Shown here: piece by piece, positions 13,560 to 22,106 of the stretch
Layout of the letters: each line of letters starts with the position of its first letter
Numbering within the stretch: position 1 is the first letter of the stretch
Origin: an uncultured Christensenella sp.
GTDB taxonomy: Bacteria > Bacillota > Clostridia > Christensenellales > Borkfalkiaceae
DNA length: 52,168 nucleotides
Direction: 5' to 3'
Assembly (NCBI GenBank): GCA_910585235.1
Contig: CAJUCM010000002.1
Span: forward strand, 3,232-55,399
Position numbers and translations under genes: made by a program
Notes under the pieces: generated by a model
Databases searched by the model: none
The model's input: only the letters and a program-made list of their open reading frames with translations
What the model was told of the DNA's origin: nothing

Positions 13560-14206
13560 AAATCAAAGTTTTGCTTGCGGACGATCAACCTATCCTTGCG
13601 GACGGACTTATGAGCGTGCTTTCCGCCTGCGACGAATTCGAGGTGGTCGGCATTGCCTCGAACGGGGTCGAAGCCGTCAAAAAGACGGGGGAACTCCGCC
13701 CCGACGTGGTGCTTATGGATATCAGAATGCCGGAGATGAACGGCGTCGTCGCCACGCGCGAAGTCAAGCGCATACGACCCGAAACCAAGGTTTTGGTGCT
13801 GACGACCTTTGACGACACGGAATATATTCTGGGCGCCATCAACAACGGGGCGAGCGGGTATCTTCTCAAAGATACTTCCGTGACCGCGCTGACGGACGCC
13901 ATCAAAAACGCCTATGCGGGGGATACCATACTGCCTGCCAAGATCGCGCGCAGTATTGCGAATGCGGCGCGCCTTGTGACCAACGACAGGCAGATCAAGC
14001 TCAAACAGAAATTCGGGCTTTCCGAACGCGAAGTCGAGATCGCGCTCATGCTCTACGACGGATTTACGAACAAACAGATCGCCGCCGCGCTGAAACTTAC
14101 GGACGGCACTTCACGGAATTATATCTCCACGCTGTACGAAAAAATGGAGTGCGCGAATCGCGCCGAGGCGACGGAAAAAATGCGCGTCTGTCTTTTGAAC
14201 GATTAA
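13556..14206 (+). CDS. LuxR/NarL-family response regulator
   Basis: A 216-aa regulator. The receiver domain has the acidic pair D9-D10, phospho-acceptor D55 (VVLMDIRMPE), the conserved Thr in LVLTTFDD and Lys in LLKDTS. The output domain (residues 150-215) is a LuxR-type HTH (LSEREVEIALMLYDGFTNKQIAAAL). It overlaps its kinase by 4 nt and is followed by a strong terminator. Confidence 0.92.
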   Translation: MKIKVLLADDQPILADGLMSVLSACDEFEVVGIASNGVEAVKKTGELRPDVVLMDIRMPEMNGVVATREVKRIRPETKVLVLTTFDDTEYILGAINNGASGYLLKDTSVTALTDAIKNAYAGDTILPAKIARSIANAARLVTNDRQIKLKQKFGLSEREVEIALMLYDGFTNKQIAAALKLTDGTSRNYISTLYEKMECANRAEATEKMRVCLLND

Positions 14207-14224
14207 AACGGTATTCGGTGATCG

Positions 14225-14255
14225 CCGTCCCGCGCGTCGCGCGGGACGGCTTTTA
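14225..14255 (+). terminator. Terminator after the two-component operon
   Basis: An 11-bp perfect GC-rich stem (14225-14235 with 14239-14249), GTC loop, then CTTTTA. Confidence 0.85.
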
Positions 14256-14297
14256 CTGCGCTTTGCGCGGCGTATTTATTTTTTCACCGTTAAAAAG

Positions 14298-14326
14298 TTG
14301 CAAAGCAGGAAAAAATTGTGTATAAT
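14298..14326 (+). promoter_or_regulatory. Promoter of the transglutaminase-like gene
   Basis: TTGCAA (14298-14303), 17-nt spacer, TATAAT (14321-14326). Confidence 0.7.
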
Positions 14327-14395
14327 AGGCAAGACAATAGGCGATCCGCTCTTATATTTCGGGCAGGGTTGCCGTAAAAAAATCATGGAGGATTT

Positions 14396-17263
14396 ATGAA
14401 AACATTGTCAAAAAAATCGGGTGCGTTGCTGTCGGCGGTGTTGATCGCTTTTTCGGCGACGGTCGGTTCGGGGGCGTTTTTCTTCGATACCGCTTCCGTC
14501 GTATCGGCAGAGGATCATTCTAACCAATATTATTATGAGAGCATCGAAAACGAACCGCTCGCCCAAAAGTTCTACGGGGCGTTTGAAGCGCTGACGGAGA
14601 GCGGTAAGTTCAAAGAGGGCAAAATCGAATACGATCTGATTGCCGAAAATGTGGCGACTGCGGAGCAGGTTGCCGCATACGTCAATGGTACGGACGGTAA
14701 TTATCTCGCCAAGTCTTTCGGGATCGGGCGCGACGCGTTCTATATGGATCATCCCGATCTGTTCTATGCCGACGTTTTTGCAACGTCGATCACTGCGGGT
14801 CAGCAGGGCGGGAATTACGTCGGATTCCTCGATTCGAGCAGGGTTCTGACGACTTACCGCGGCAACTTGGATACGGTTGAGAAAGTAAACGCCGAGATTG
14901 CAAAGTACAACGACGAACTTTCCAAGATCGTGACCGAAGCCGATAAAAAGGGCAGCGTAAAAGAAAAAATCGAGTATGTGAACGAATATATTTCCGGACA
15001 CAATACATACGGATACGGCACGGAGGTCGTGGGAGACCGCAACGTGGATACGCCGAAAGCCGCGTTTATTCATACTTCTTACGGTGCGCTCGTCAACAGA
15101 GAATCCGTCTGCGAGGGCTATGCGAAGAGTTTTAAGGCGGTCATGGACCGTCTCCAAATCCCCTGCGTGTGCGTTCAGGGCTATGCGCACGGACTGAATA
15201 AATCCAACTTCGAACCGCACATGTGGAACTATGTGCAGGTTGACGGAATGTGGTACGGCGTAGATGTAACGTTCAACGCAACGTCGGGCAAAAATACCTG
15301 GGTGCTGACGGGCGAACAGTCCATGTTCGATACGCATATTCCCGATCCTGCGGTGTCTTCCTCCGGTTACGAATTGAAGTATCCCGCGCTCAAACCTTAC
15401 GATTACGGCAAGGATTCCGACGAAAACGGAATGACGGTCTTGGGTTCTTATACCGATACCAAAGATCAGGGTAAATTACTGGAACTTGTCGTTTCCTATG
15501 ACGGAAAGGGCGCTAAAAGATTGCAGGACGAGGGAAAATATCTTGTTTATCGAACCGGTAAACAGGGTGATAAAGAAAATATTGAATGGTCGAAATGGGC
15601 AAACGTTCTTGCCGTCAACGTAGCTTATCGGGACAATATCGAAGGCGATATTTTTACCGTTACCGATTACGATACGACGTTAAGTATCGCTACCGGCATA
15701 GAATTTGTGCAGTTTGCAATTTTGAACTATGCCCCCGACAGTTACGGCGAGGATCTGTTTACCCAGGCGCATATCGTGTGCTACGATCCCGCAAACCTTA
15801 CGGATGGGAAATTTATTGCCAAAGAGACCGCTCCCTACCGCAATAACGGTTACGGGACCTATGAGCCTTCTCCGGGGCTTGCGGGCGCATATCCTTCCAA
15901 TTCCACGGATTTGCCCGTAGATCAGACTTATGAGATCAGACTTGTCTATAACACGGAGCTGATGCTTGCGGACGGCAAGAACATTGACGACTTCGATCTG
16001 GACTTTTATACTTCGCACGGGAACAGTACGGTAAAGGATCACGCCGTGATCGAAAACCTGAGCTGGGACGGCGACAAAACGATCACGTTTACCTTTACGC
16101 CGAGCAGAATGTATATCCACAACATGGCGACTTATTACTTTACGCCCGTAAATCTTGTCGGCAAGATCAGTAAAAAAACGCCCGATCCCGTCAGATATTC
16201 TTTCAAGGGAAAGAGCGTCGTTTGCAGTAAAGTGTTCAATGACGGCAGACTGTATATGAACGTATTCGGTCAACCCAGTCTGCTGGATAACTCCGATCTG
16301 TCCGTGACCGACTTCAAAGACGAAAGCGGCAAATATTATGCGGAAAGCCAGCGCAGTCAGCTCATGCTTGTTGCAAGCAAGCCGACCCCCGCAAAACAGC
16401 AGGAAATGGACGAAGTCTTAAAAGAGGGAACGGGAATTCAGGAGAGCGAGATCGTCGCTTCCTCGACCTACGAAATCAACTTGCAACTCTGCGGTATTGT
16501 GCAGAAAGTGCCGAACGGCAGTTATATGCAGGTTGCGTTCGGGTTCCCCGAAGGTTACAGCCCCGACGATGCGGGAACGACTTTCAAAATCTATCACTAT
16601 AAGCACGACGACAGCGGCAACATTACGGGCGTGGAAGAAATTCCCGTGATCGTTACCGAATACGGTCTGATCGCCAAGGTGTCGAGTTTCAGTCCGTTCA
16701 CGATCGTTCAGGTCAAAAACGAGAGCGCGGCTGTTCAGAACAGTAATAGCGTGAACGTCTATGCGTACGTTAACGGCGGAGTAGGCGGTACCGTCAAGGC
16801 AGAAGGCAAGGGGGGGGGTATTTCTGAAATCACGGGAAGATCCATTACCTATGATATTACGCCCGACGACGGCTATAAAGTCGCATACGTCCGTCTGAAC
16901 GGAAAAGTGATCGATGCGTCCTATTATCAGGACGGAAAACTTACGCTTGCGAAACAGGACGTAGAATCGAGCAATATGCTCGAAGTCATGTTCGTCAACG
17001 AGGAGACGGCGAACGCTTACGCGTCCAAAGGAATTTCGGTATCCTACGGGGTGCCTTCCGAGTACCGCCCCAGCGCGTTGGTGAATACCGCGGGGATCAT
17101 CTTCTGTTGCGTTACGGCGGTCGTGGCGCTCGGCGCGGTGGCGTTTATGGTTTGGTGGTTCTCGATGCGTAACAAAGAGGACGCACCCGAAGGGGCGCAG
17201 AGTTCTTCCGCAAAGACCGGACGGAAAAAGAGCAGTTCCAAATCCGCGTCAAAGAAGAAATAA
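14396..17263 (+). CDS. Large surface protein with transglutaminase-like domain
   Basis: A 955-aa exported protein. Residues 1-40 form a signal peptide (KKSGALLSAVLIAFSATVGSG, cleavage near VVSAED). A transglutaminase-like cysteine peptidase core carries Cys239 (ESVCEGYAKSF), His275 (PHMWNYVQVDG) and Asp290 (GVDVTFN), in the expected order. The middle (residues 340-780) looks like tandem beta-sandwich modules. A BIG/repeat-type domain (residues 785-870) precedes a transmembrane anchor (residues 900-925, IIFCCVTAVVALGAVAFMVWW) and a Ser/Lys-rich cytoplasmic tail. A G9 run (16810-16818, codons for Gly-Gly-Gly) lies before the anchor; slippage would drop the anchor and release the protein. It is probably a peptidoglycan- or protein-processing surface enzyme; the substrate is unknown. 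ATG 14396 follows GGAGG. Confidence 0.8.
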   Translation: MKTLSKKSGALLSAVLIAFSATVGSGAFFFDTASVVSAEDHSNQYYYESIENEPLAQKFYGAFEALTESGKFKEGKIEYDLIAENVATAEQVAAYVNGTDGNYLAKSFGIGRDAFYMDHPDLFYADVFATSITAGQQGGNYVGFLDSSRVLTTYRGNLDTVEKVNAEIAKYNDELSKIVTEADKKGSVKEKIEYVNEYISGHNTYGYGTEVVGDRNVDTPKAAFIHTSYGALVNRESVCEGYAKSFKAVMDRLQIPCVCVQGYAHGLNKSNFEPHMWNYVQVDGMWYGVDVTFNATSGKNTWVLTGEQSMFDTHIPDPAVSSSGYELKYPALKPYDYGKDSDENGMTVLGSYTDTKDQGKLLELVVSYDGKGAKRLQDEGKYLVYRTGKQGDKENIEWSKWANVLAVNVAYRDNIEGDIFTVTDYDTTLSIATGIEFVQFAILNYAPDSYGEDLFTQAHIVCYDPANLTDGKFIAKETAPYRNNGYGTYEPSPGLAGAYPSNSTDLPVDQTYEIRLVYNTELMLADGKNIDDFDLDFYTSHGNSTVKDHAVIENLSWDGDKTITFTFTPSRMYIHNMATYYFTPVNLVGKISKKTPDPVRYSFKGKSVVCSKVFNDGRLYMNVFGQPSLLDNSDLSVTDFKDESGKYYAESQRSQLMLVASKPTPAKQQEMDEVLKEGTGIQESEIVASSTYEINLQLCGIVQKVPNGSYMQVAFGFPEGYSPDDAGTTFKIYHYKHDDSGNITGVEEIPVIVTEYGLIAKVSSFSPFTIVQVKNESAAVQNSNSVNVYAYVNGGVGGTVKAEGKGGGISEITGRSITYDITPDDGYKVAYVRLNGKVIDASYYQDGKLTLAKQDVESSNMLEVMFVNEETANAYASKGISVSYGVPSEYRPSALVNTAGIIFCCVTAVVALGAVAFMVWWFSMRNKEDAPEGAQSSSAKTGRKKSSSKSASKKK

Positions 17264-17276
17264 AGAACGTTATGAG

Positions 17277-17312
17277 AATGCGGATACGGGTTCCCGTATC
17301 CGCATTGTTATT
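17277..17312 (+). terminator. Terminator-like hairpin after the transglutaminase-like gene
   Basis: A perfect 13-bp stem (17277-17289 with 17294-17306) and GTTC loop, followed by a weak GTTATT tract. Confidence 0.7.
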
Positions 17313-17377
17313 GGCGGTAAAAACCGCCGTGCGCCTGTGATTTGCGTTTTTTTTACAGTTCGGTTGCCGATTATATC

Positions 17378-17429
17378 TTGACACAGGGCGTTTTGCAATC
17401 TATAATAGAACCGTTATTGATAATAACGG
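17378..17429 (+). promoter_or_regulatory. Promoter and candidate operator of the PMI-ROK gene
   Basis: TTGACA (17378-17383), 17-nt spacer, TATAAT (17401-17406). A perfect 19-bp palindrome CCGTTATTGATAATAACGG (17411-17429) covers the expected start site, the usual place for a repressor operator. It does not resemble the palindromes at the ABC operon. Confidence 0.7.
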
Positions 17430-17455
17430 CATTTCCTTTTGATGAGAGGTTTGAA

Positions 17456-19378
17456 GTGAACAGTTGGATCAAATTCGTAAAAACAGAATCCGAAGAACCG
17501 GAAACGGTATTGAAACTTACGCCGGTTCTCAAAGATTACATTTGGGGCGGTTACAGGCTGAAAGAACTTTTCGGTCGGGATAACAGCGGCAAAAAAATAT
17601 CCGAAAGTTGGGAAGTTTCGGTGCATCCGGACGGGCAGAGCGGCGCAAATTCGGGTACGCTGTCCGATTATCTTGCGCAGAATCCCCAGGCGGTGGACAG
17701 GGCGGGCAATCCGTTCCCGATCCTGATCAAATATATCGACGCAAAACAGAATCTTTCCGTACAGGTTCACCCTGACGACGAATATGCGCAGAGGGTGGAA
17801 GGTGACAACGGTAAGACCGAAATGTGGTATGTTCTCGGCGCGGAGCGCGGAGCGGGAATCTACTGCGGGTTCAAAAAGAATACGTCCCGCAACGAATTTC
17901 TGAAAAAAGTCAAAGACGGAACGGTCGAAGAACTTCTGAACTTTATTCCGGTCAAACCGGGCGACTGCTTTCTGATCGAAGCGGGAACGGTTCATGCGAT
18001 CGGTGCGGGCTGCGTCATCTGCGAAGTACAGCAGAGCAGTAATGTGACTTATAGGGTTTACGATTATCAGAGGAAGGGGGCGGACGGAAAGCCCCGTCCT
18101 CTGCACGTTGACAAAGCGGTGGACGTGATCAATTTCAACGCCTATTCCGATCGGACGAACAGCGGAAAACTGATCCCCTGCGAGGGGGGACAAATCAGAC
18201 TTCTGACGGAGTGCAAATATTTCCGCTGCCGCGAGCTGTTGCTTGACGGGGAATATCAAGAGACCGCCGAACGGTCGTTTGTCGCGCTCAACGTACTCGA
18301 AGGAAGCGGCGAGATCAACGGCGTGGCGTTCAGAAGCGGAAACAGCTTTTTCGTTCCGTGCGGACAGAGCTTTACCGTGAAGGGAAACGCCCGCATTGTT
18401 CTGACGGACGAGGGAATGGTAAAATATTATGCAGGGATCGATTTGGGCGGAACGTTCGTCAAGTGCGGGATCGTAAGTTCGGAGGGGGAACTCATCGTCA
18501 AAGATAAGATCCCGACGGGCAGTCAGAGACCGTATTCCGAGATCGCGGAAGATATGGCGAATCTTGCAAAACGCCTTGCGGAGCGCGCGGGCGTTAAACT
18601 CGAAGCGGTGGGCGTCGGCTCGCCCGGCACGATAGACAGCAAGAACGGCGTCGTCGTGTATAGCAACAACATTGCGTGGAAAGACGTCCCTCTCGGCGAA
18701 AAAATCAGAGAGATCCTCAACGTGCCCGTATATCTTACCAACGACGCGAACGCGGCGGCGCTGGGCGAAAGCTATATGGGAGCGGGAAAAGATTTTAACA
18801 GTATCGTGCTCGTTACGCTCGGAACGGGCGTGGGAAGCGGGATCGTGATCGATAAAGAACTGTACGAGGGCGGACGTTCCGCGGGTACGGAGGTCGGGCA
18901 TACGGTCATCCGCATGAAGGGCGAAAAATGCACCTGCGGAAGATTCGGATGCTGGGAGGCGTACGCTTCCGCGACCGCGCTGATCAATCAGACAAAGACC
19001 GCTATGAAAAAACACCCCGCAAGCGCCATGTGGGAGCTTTGCGGGGGCGATATTGAAAAAGTTGACGGAAAGACGGCGTTCGACGCGATGCGCGCAGGCG
19101 ACAAGACGGGGACGCAGGTCGTCAAAAAATATATCTCCTATCTCGGAGAGGGGCTGACCAACGTCGCTAATATCTTCCGTCCCGATGCGATTCTGCTCGG
19201 AGGCGGGATCTGCGCGGAGGGCGAAACGCTTCTCAAACCCCTGAGAAAATTCCTGAAAAACAGTCTGTACGGGGGAGTTGCTTACGCGCCCGTCAAAATT
19301 CTTTCGGCGACGCTCGGAAACGATGCGGGAACGTTCGGGGCGGCGAGACTTGCAATGTCCGCTTCGGGAAAAGAGTGA
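17456..19378 (+). CDS. Mannose-6-phosphate isomerase / ROK sugar kinase fusion
   Basis: One 640-aa chain joining two full-length enzymes. Residues about 15-318 are a type I phosphomannose isomerase: LKDYIWGG start, zinc ligands in QVHPDDEYA, KTEMWYVL and GTVHAIGAG. Residues 321-640 are a ROK-family hexokinase: GIDLGGTFVKCGI, LTNDANAAALGE, and the zinc motif CTCGRFGCWE. The junction reads LTDEGMVKYYAGIDLGG with no linker; Met321 (ATG 18416) is where a free-standing ROK gene would start, but no stop precedes it. The enzyme would take mannose to mannose-6-phosphate and on to fructose-6-phosphate. GTG 17456 is preferred because GAGAGG (17444-17449) is 6 nt away. Upstream codons lie in the promoter. 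It faces a convergent regulator gene. Confidence 0.85.
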   Translation: MNSWIKFVKTESEEPETVLKLTPVLKDYIWGGYRLKELFGRDNSGKKISESWEVSVHPDGQSGANSGTLSDYLAQNPQAVDRAGNPFPILIKYIDAKQNLSVQVHPDDEYAQRVEGDNGKTEMWYVLGAERGAGIYCGFKKNTSRNEFLKKVKDGTVEELLNFIPVKPGDCFLIEAGTVHAIGAGCVICEVQQSSNVTYRVYDYQRKGADGKPRPLHVDKAVDVINFNAYSDRTNSGKLIPCEGGQIRLLTECKYFRCRELLLDGEYQETAERSFVALNVLEGSGEINGVAFRSGNSFFVPCGQSFTVKGNARIVLTDEGMVKYYAGIDLGGTFVKCGIVSSEGELIVKDKIPTGSQRPYSEIAEDMANLAKRLAERAGVKLEAVGVGSPGTIDSKNGVVVYSNNIAWKDVPLGEKIREILNVPVYLTNDANAAALGESYMGAGKDFNSIVLVTLGTGVGSGIVIDKELYEGGRSAGTEVGHTVIRMKGEKCTCGRFGCWEAYASATALINQTKTAMKKHPASAMWELCGGDIEKVDGKTAFDAMRAGDKTGTQVVKKYISYLGEGLTNVANIFRPDAILLGGGICAEGETLLKPLRKFLKNSLYGGVAYAPVKILSATLGNDAGTFGAARLAMSASGKE

Positions 19379-19379
19379 T

Positions 19380-20468
19380 TCAGCCGATCAGGATCCCGTC
19401 GATGAGGATGAGATCGCTGTGGGGCTGACCGTCCAGAATTTCCAGCATGAGCTTGATCGCCGCCGCGCCGAGGCTTGCAAAATCCTGACGGATACACAGG
19501 TACCCCATGCGCTTCGCCTTTTCCACGTCGGCGCAGTCGAACCCCGTGAGCGCGATGTCTTCGGGGATCCGGATGCCGAGTTGGAGTGAGACGGAATAGA
19601 GCATATCGAGCGTGCTGTCGTTGATGCAACAGATCGCCGTCGGTTTTTCTTCGAGGGCAAGATAGCGTTGCAATTCATTTTTAACGTATCTTTGAAATAT
19701 TTGCTGCTGCTGATCCAAAGTGGCGGCAATTTCTTTTTTGTGCAGATCGCGCGTATCGAAGATAAACCCTTTTCTCAGGGGCAATCCGTTTTTTACGATC
19801 CCTTGGCAAAACCCTTTGAAGCGCTCCGCTTCGGGGAACGACATTTTATCGCTGATGGAAAAGAACCCGATCCGTTTGTGACCGAGCGCCGCAAGGCGGT
19901 CGATGATAAGGCGCATGCAGTCGGCGTTCGTTGTGGTTACGAGAGGGGTTTCCAGACCGTCGATCGGGCGGTCGAGGCAGACGATGGGAATTTTGCGCGC
20001 CAGAAACTCGGCATAGAGGTCGATATTGTCGATCGAATCGCAGGGATACACGATGATCCCGTCGGGATTGAGGGATAGCGCTTCGCTGAGTATTTTCCGC
20101 TCGCGTTCGAGGTTGTTTTTGGAATTATAGAAGGGGGTAAAGGTGTTGAATGAAAGCGCGGTGTTCTGAATGCCCGTCATGATTTCGTTCAGGTCCTCGA
20201 CGAATGGCAGAATGACGGGCACGATGAGAGGCGCGTTGCGGTTGAGCTTGCCGTTGACGAAAGTTCCGCTCCGTTTTACGCGGTAGACAAGGTTTGCGTC
20301 CGCTAAATTTTTCAACGCGTGCGAGACGGTGATTCGGCTGACGCCGTATATTTCCGTAAGCTCCATTTCGGTCGGCAGTTTTTCGCCGACCTTTAATTTT
20401 CCGCTCTGGATCTTCGCGATCAGATCGTTATATACTTTGTTGTACAGCGTTTCTTTCTTTTTCGACAT
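19380..20468 (-). CDS. GntR-HTH / LacI-type sugar-responsive repressor
   Basis: A 362-aa AraR-like hybrid regulator. Residues 5-75 form a GntR winged helix (LYNKVYNDLIAKIQSGKLKV, EIYGVSRITVSHALKNL). Residues 85-362 form a periplasmic-binding-protein-like sugar domain as in LacI family members (PDGIIVYP, GFFSISD, ALTGFD). It is divergent from the ABC transporter operon and ends 1 nt from the PMI-ROK stop. I start it at 20468; Met at 20480 is an alternative. By context it should repress the mannoside operon and be released by a mannose-derived ligand. Candidate operators are palindromes at 20567-20595 and 20656-20672. Confidence 0.88.
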   Translation of the reverse strand: MSKKKETLYNKVYNDLIAKIQSGKLKVGEKLPTEMELTEIYGVSRITVSHALKNLADANLVYRVKRSGTFVNGKLNRNAPLIVPVILPFVEDLNEIMTGIQNTALSFNTFTPFYNSKNNLERERKILSEALSLNPDGIIVYPCDSIDNIDLYAEFLARKIPIVCLDRPIDGLETPLVTTTNADCMRLIIDRLAALGHKRIGFFSISDKMSFPEAERFKGFCQGIVKNGLPLRKGFIFDTRDLHKKEIAATLDQQQQIFQRYVKNELQRYLALEEKPTAICCINDSTLDMLYSVSLQLGIRIPEDIALTGFDCADVEKAKRMGYLCIRQDFASLGAAAIKLMLEILDGQPHSDLILIDGILIG

Positions 20469-20543
20469 ATTCTCCCTCATCCTCTGTTCTTTGTTTTCAA
20501 TTATACAATAATATTTCAAAAAAATCAATGACTTGCTATCATG

Positions 20544-20595
20544 TTTTTGGTGAAAATGCCAAAAAGATATAGCATATTATTTTATTAAGCTATAT
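20544..20595. promoter_or_regulatory. Inverted repeats in the divergent regulator/ABC promoter region
   Basis: TTTTTGG (20545-20551) with CCAAAAA (20559-20565), and ATATAGC (20567-20573) with GCTATAT (20589-20595). AT-rich inverted repeats placed between the divergent genes are reasonable operator or hairpin candidates. The rest of the 235-nt intergenic region shows no gene. Confidence 0.45.
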
Positions 20596-20612
20596 TATTT
20601 TTGCCGTTGATA

Positions 20613-20672
20613 TTGACAAACAGAATAGGTAAGATATAATGAAATTGAAGTTGGGGAGAATGCGTCATTCTC
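20613..20672 (+). promoter_or_regulatory. Promoter and +10 palindrome of the mannoside ABC operon
   Basis: TTGACA (20613-20618), 16-nt spacer, TATAAT (20635-20640). GAGAATGCGTCATTCTC (20656-20672) is a perfect 7-bp palindrome just downstream of the expected start and could be an operator or a leader hairpin. Confidence 0.65.
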
Positions 20673-20702
20673 TCAAAAAAATAACGGTCAAGGGAGAAAC
20701 TT

Positions 20703-22094
20703 ATGCGGAAAAAATTATTGACGACGGTTGCGGTTGGTACTGTTTGCGCGGCAATGTTGCTTGCCGGCGTAGCTTGCGGCAGAGACGGCGGAGGTCCTAC
20801 GCTTCCTCCCGACGATACTCCGATCGAAGGGGACGTGGATACTTCCAAAGCGATCACGCTTAAAATCCAGTCTGCGGCGCCTTTGCGCTACAACTATGCG
20901 GCGCTTTTGCGCAGCGAACCCAAGGGATCCCAGCTCTACAATCAGGCGCTGTTTTCCAAACAGCTGGTAGAGGGATTCAAGGAGAAGTATCCGAACATCA
21001 AACTTCAATTTATCGAAGACGGCTGGGGCGAAGCGCTTTATCAGGCGCAGCAACTCTATATCCGCGACTATAATGCGGGCGGAAAGATGGCGGTTGACGT
21101 GATGATCGGCGAATCGTACATGAGTTACTTTGCGCAAAACAATGTGTTCGCCGCGCTCGATCAGAGTAAATTCGGGAACGTGATCGAGAGCGCCTGTGCG
21201 GACGTGACGATCGGGAACGCGGTCTATGCCGTTCCCATGTGCACGGGCATCATGGGGCTTCAATACAATACGACGATTCTGCAAGAGGCGGGGATTCCCG
21301 AAGAGGACTGGGTTCCTGCCAACTGGAACGAGTTGCTTGAAAACTGCAAAAAAGTCACGGAATTTGCGACGGCGAACGAGAAAGATTACAGGGGCATCTG
21401 CATGAACAACGTTTCGGGGTTGCCCTCGGCGTTCCGTGCGGTTCCGTTCCTCCGTCAGGGCGGGGGCGATATTATGGTCAACGGGGAGCTTGCGGTCAAC
21501 TCTGCGCAGAACGTGGAAACGTTCGGGTATCTGCGCAATCTGGCGCAGTACGCTTACTCCAATTCGCTCACGGCGGAAAGCGAGGACACCGTTCTGTATT
21601 ATTTCACCGAGCTGAATAAATCGGCGTATCTGATCGACGGACAGTGGGCTATGACGGGCGCGGGCGACAATATCAAGAGCGCGCCTCTTCCCGCTAAAAA
21701 TGCCGACGGCACGGGAACGGGCAACATCTTTACGGGCAACGTTCTTTTCGGGATCACGCAGGCTTCGGAGAACAAGGTCGCCGCGCAGGCGTTCCTCGAA
21801 TATCTGACGAGCAGCGAAGTGCAGGGTTGGTTCTACGAACTCGACGGCAGACTTCCCATCAATAAGACGGTGCTCGAAAGCGAAGAGATCCGCACCGTGC
21901 ACCCCAATATCAACGCCTATATCGACGCTTTGAACGAGGGCGGTTTCTCCGGCGGCATGGCGTGCTTCCCGAAGAATTCCGAAGATATTTGGACGGCGTG
22001 GGGTTCGTTCTACCGCTCCGTTCTTACGGGCACCGACGACATTAAAACGCTTGCCGATAATTTGCAGAACACGATCAAGGGTAAGATGAAATAA
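20703..22094 (+). CDS. ABC transporter sugar-binding lipoprotein
   Basis: A 463-aa family 1 extracellular solute-binding protein. The N-terminus has a lipoprotein signal with lipobox LAGVAC (Cys at about 25). The mature part has typical features of oligosaccharide binders: VDVMIGESYMSYFAQ, YAVPMCTGIMGLQYN, AYLIDGQWAMTGAGDN. It is followed by two permease genes in the same operon, so it feeds the importer. Context (mannosidases downstream) suggests alpha-manno-oligosaccharides or N-glycan fragments as ligand, but specificity is inferred. Confidence 0.9.
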   Translation: MRKKLLTTVAVGTVCAAMLLAGVACGRDGGGPTLPPDDTPIEGDVDTSKAITLKIQSAAPLRYNYAALLRSEPKGSQLYNQALFSKQLVEGFKEKYPNIKLQFIEDGWGEALYQAQQLYIRDYNAGGKMAVDVMIGESYMSYFAQNNVFAALDQSKFGNVIESACADVTIGNAVYAVPMCTGIMGLQYNTTILQEAGIPEEDWVPANWNELLENCKKVTEFATANEKDYRGICMNNVSGLPSAFRAVPFLRQGGGDIMVNGELAVNSAQNVETFGYLRNLAQYAYSNSLTAESEDTVLYYFTELNKSAYLIDGQWAMTGAGDNIKSAPLPAKNADGTGTGNIFTGNVLFGITQASENKVAAQAFLEYLTSSEVQGWFYELDGRLPINKTVLESEEIRTVHPNINAYIDALNEGGFSGGMACFPKNSEDIWTAWGSFYRSVLTGTDDIKTLADNLQNTIKGKMK

Positions 22095-22106
22095 TTATTC
22101 CGGAGT

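Noticed and set aside
17414..19015. 533-aa minus-strand ORF opposite the PMI-ROK fusion
   Set aside because: Shadow of a clearly coding plus strand; it also crosses that gene's promoter and operator.
20715..21902. 395-aa minus-strand ORF opposite the sugar-binding lipoprotein gene
   Set aside because: Arg/Val/His-rich shadow composition and no motif.
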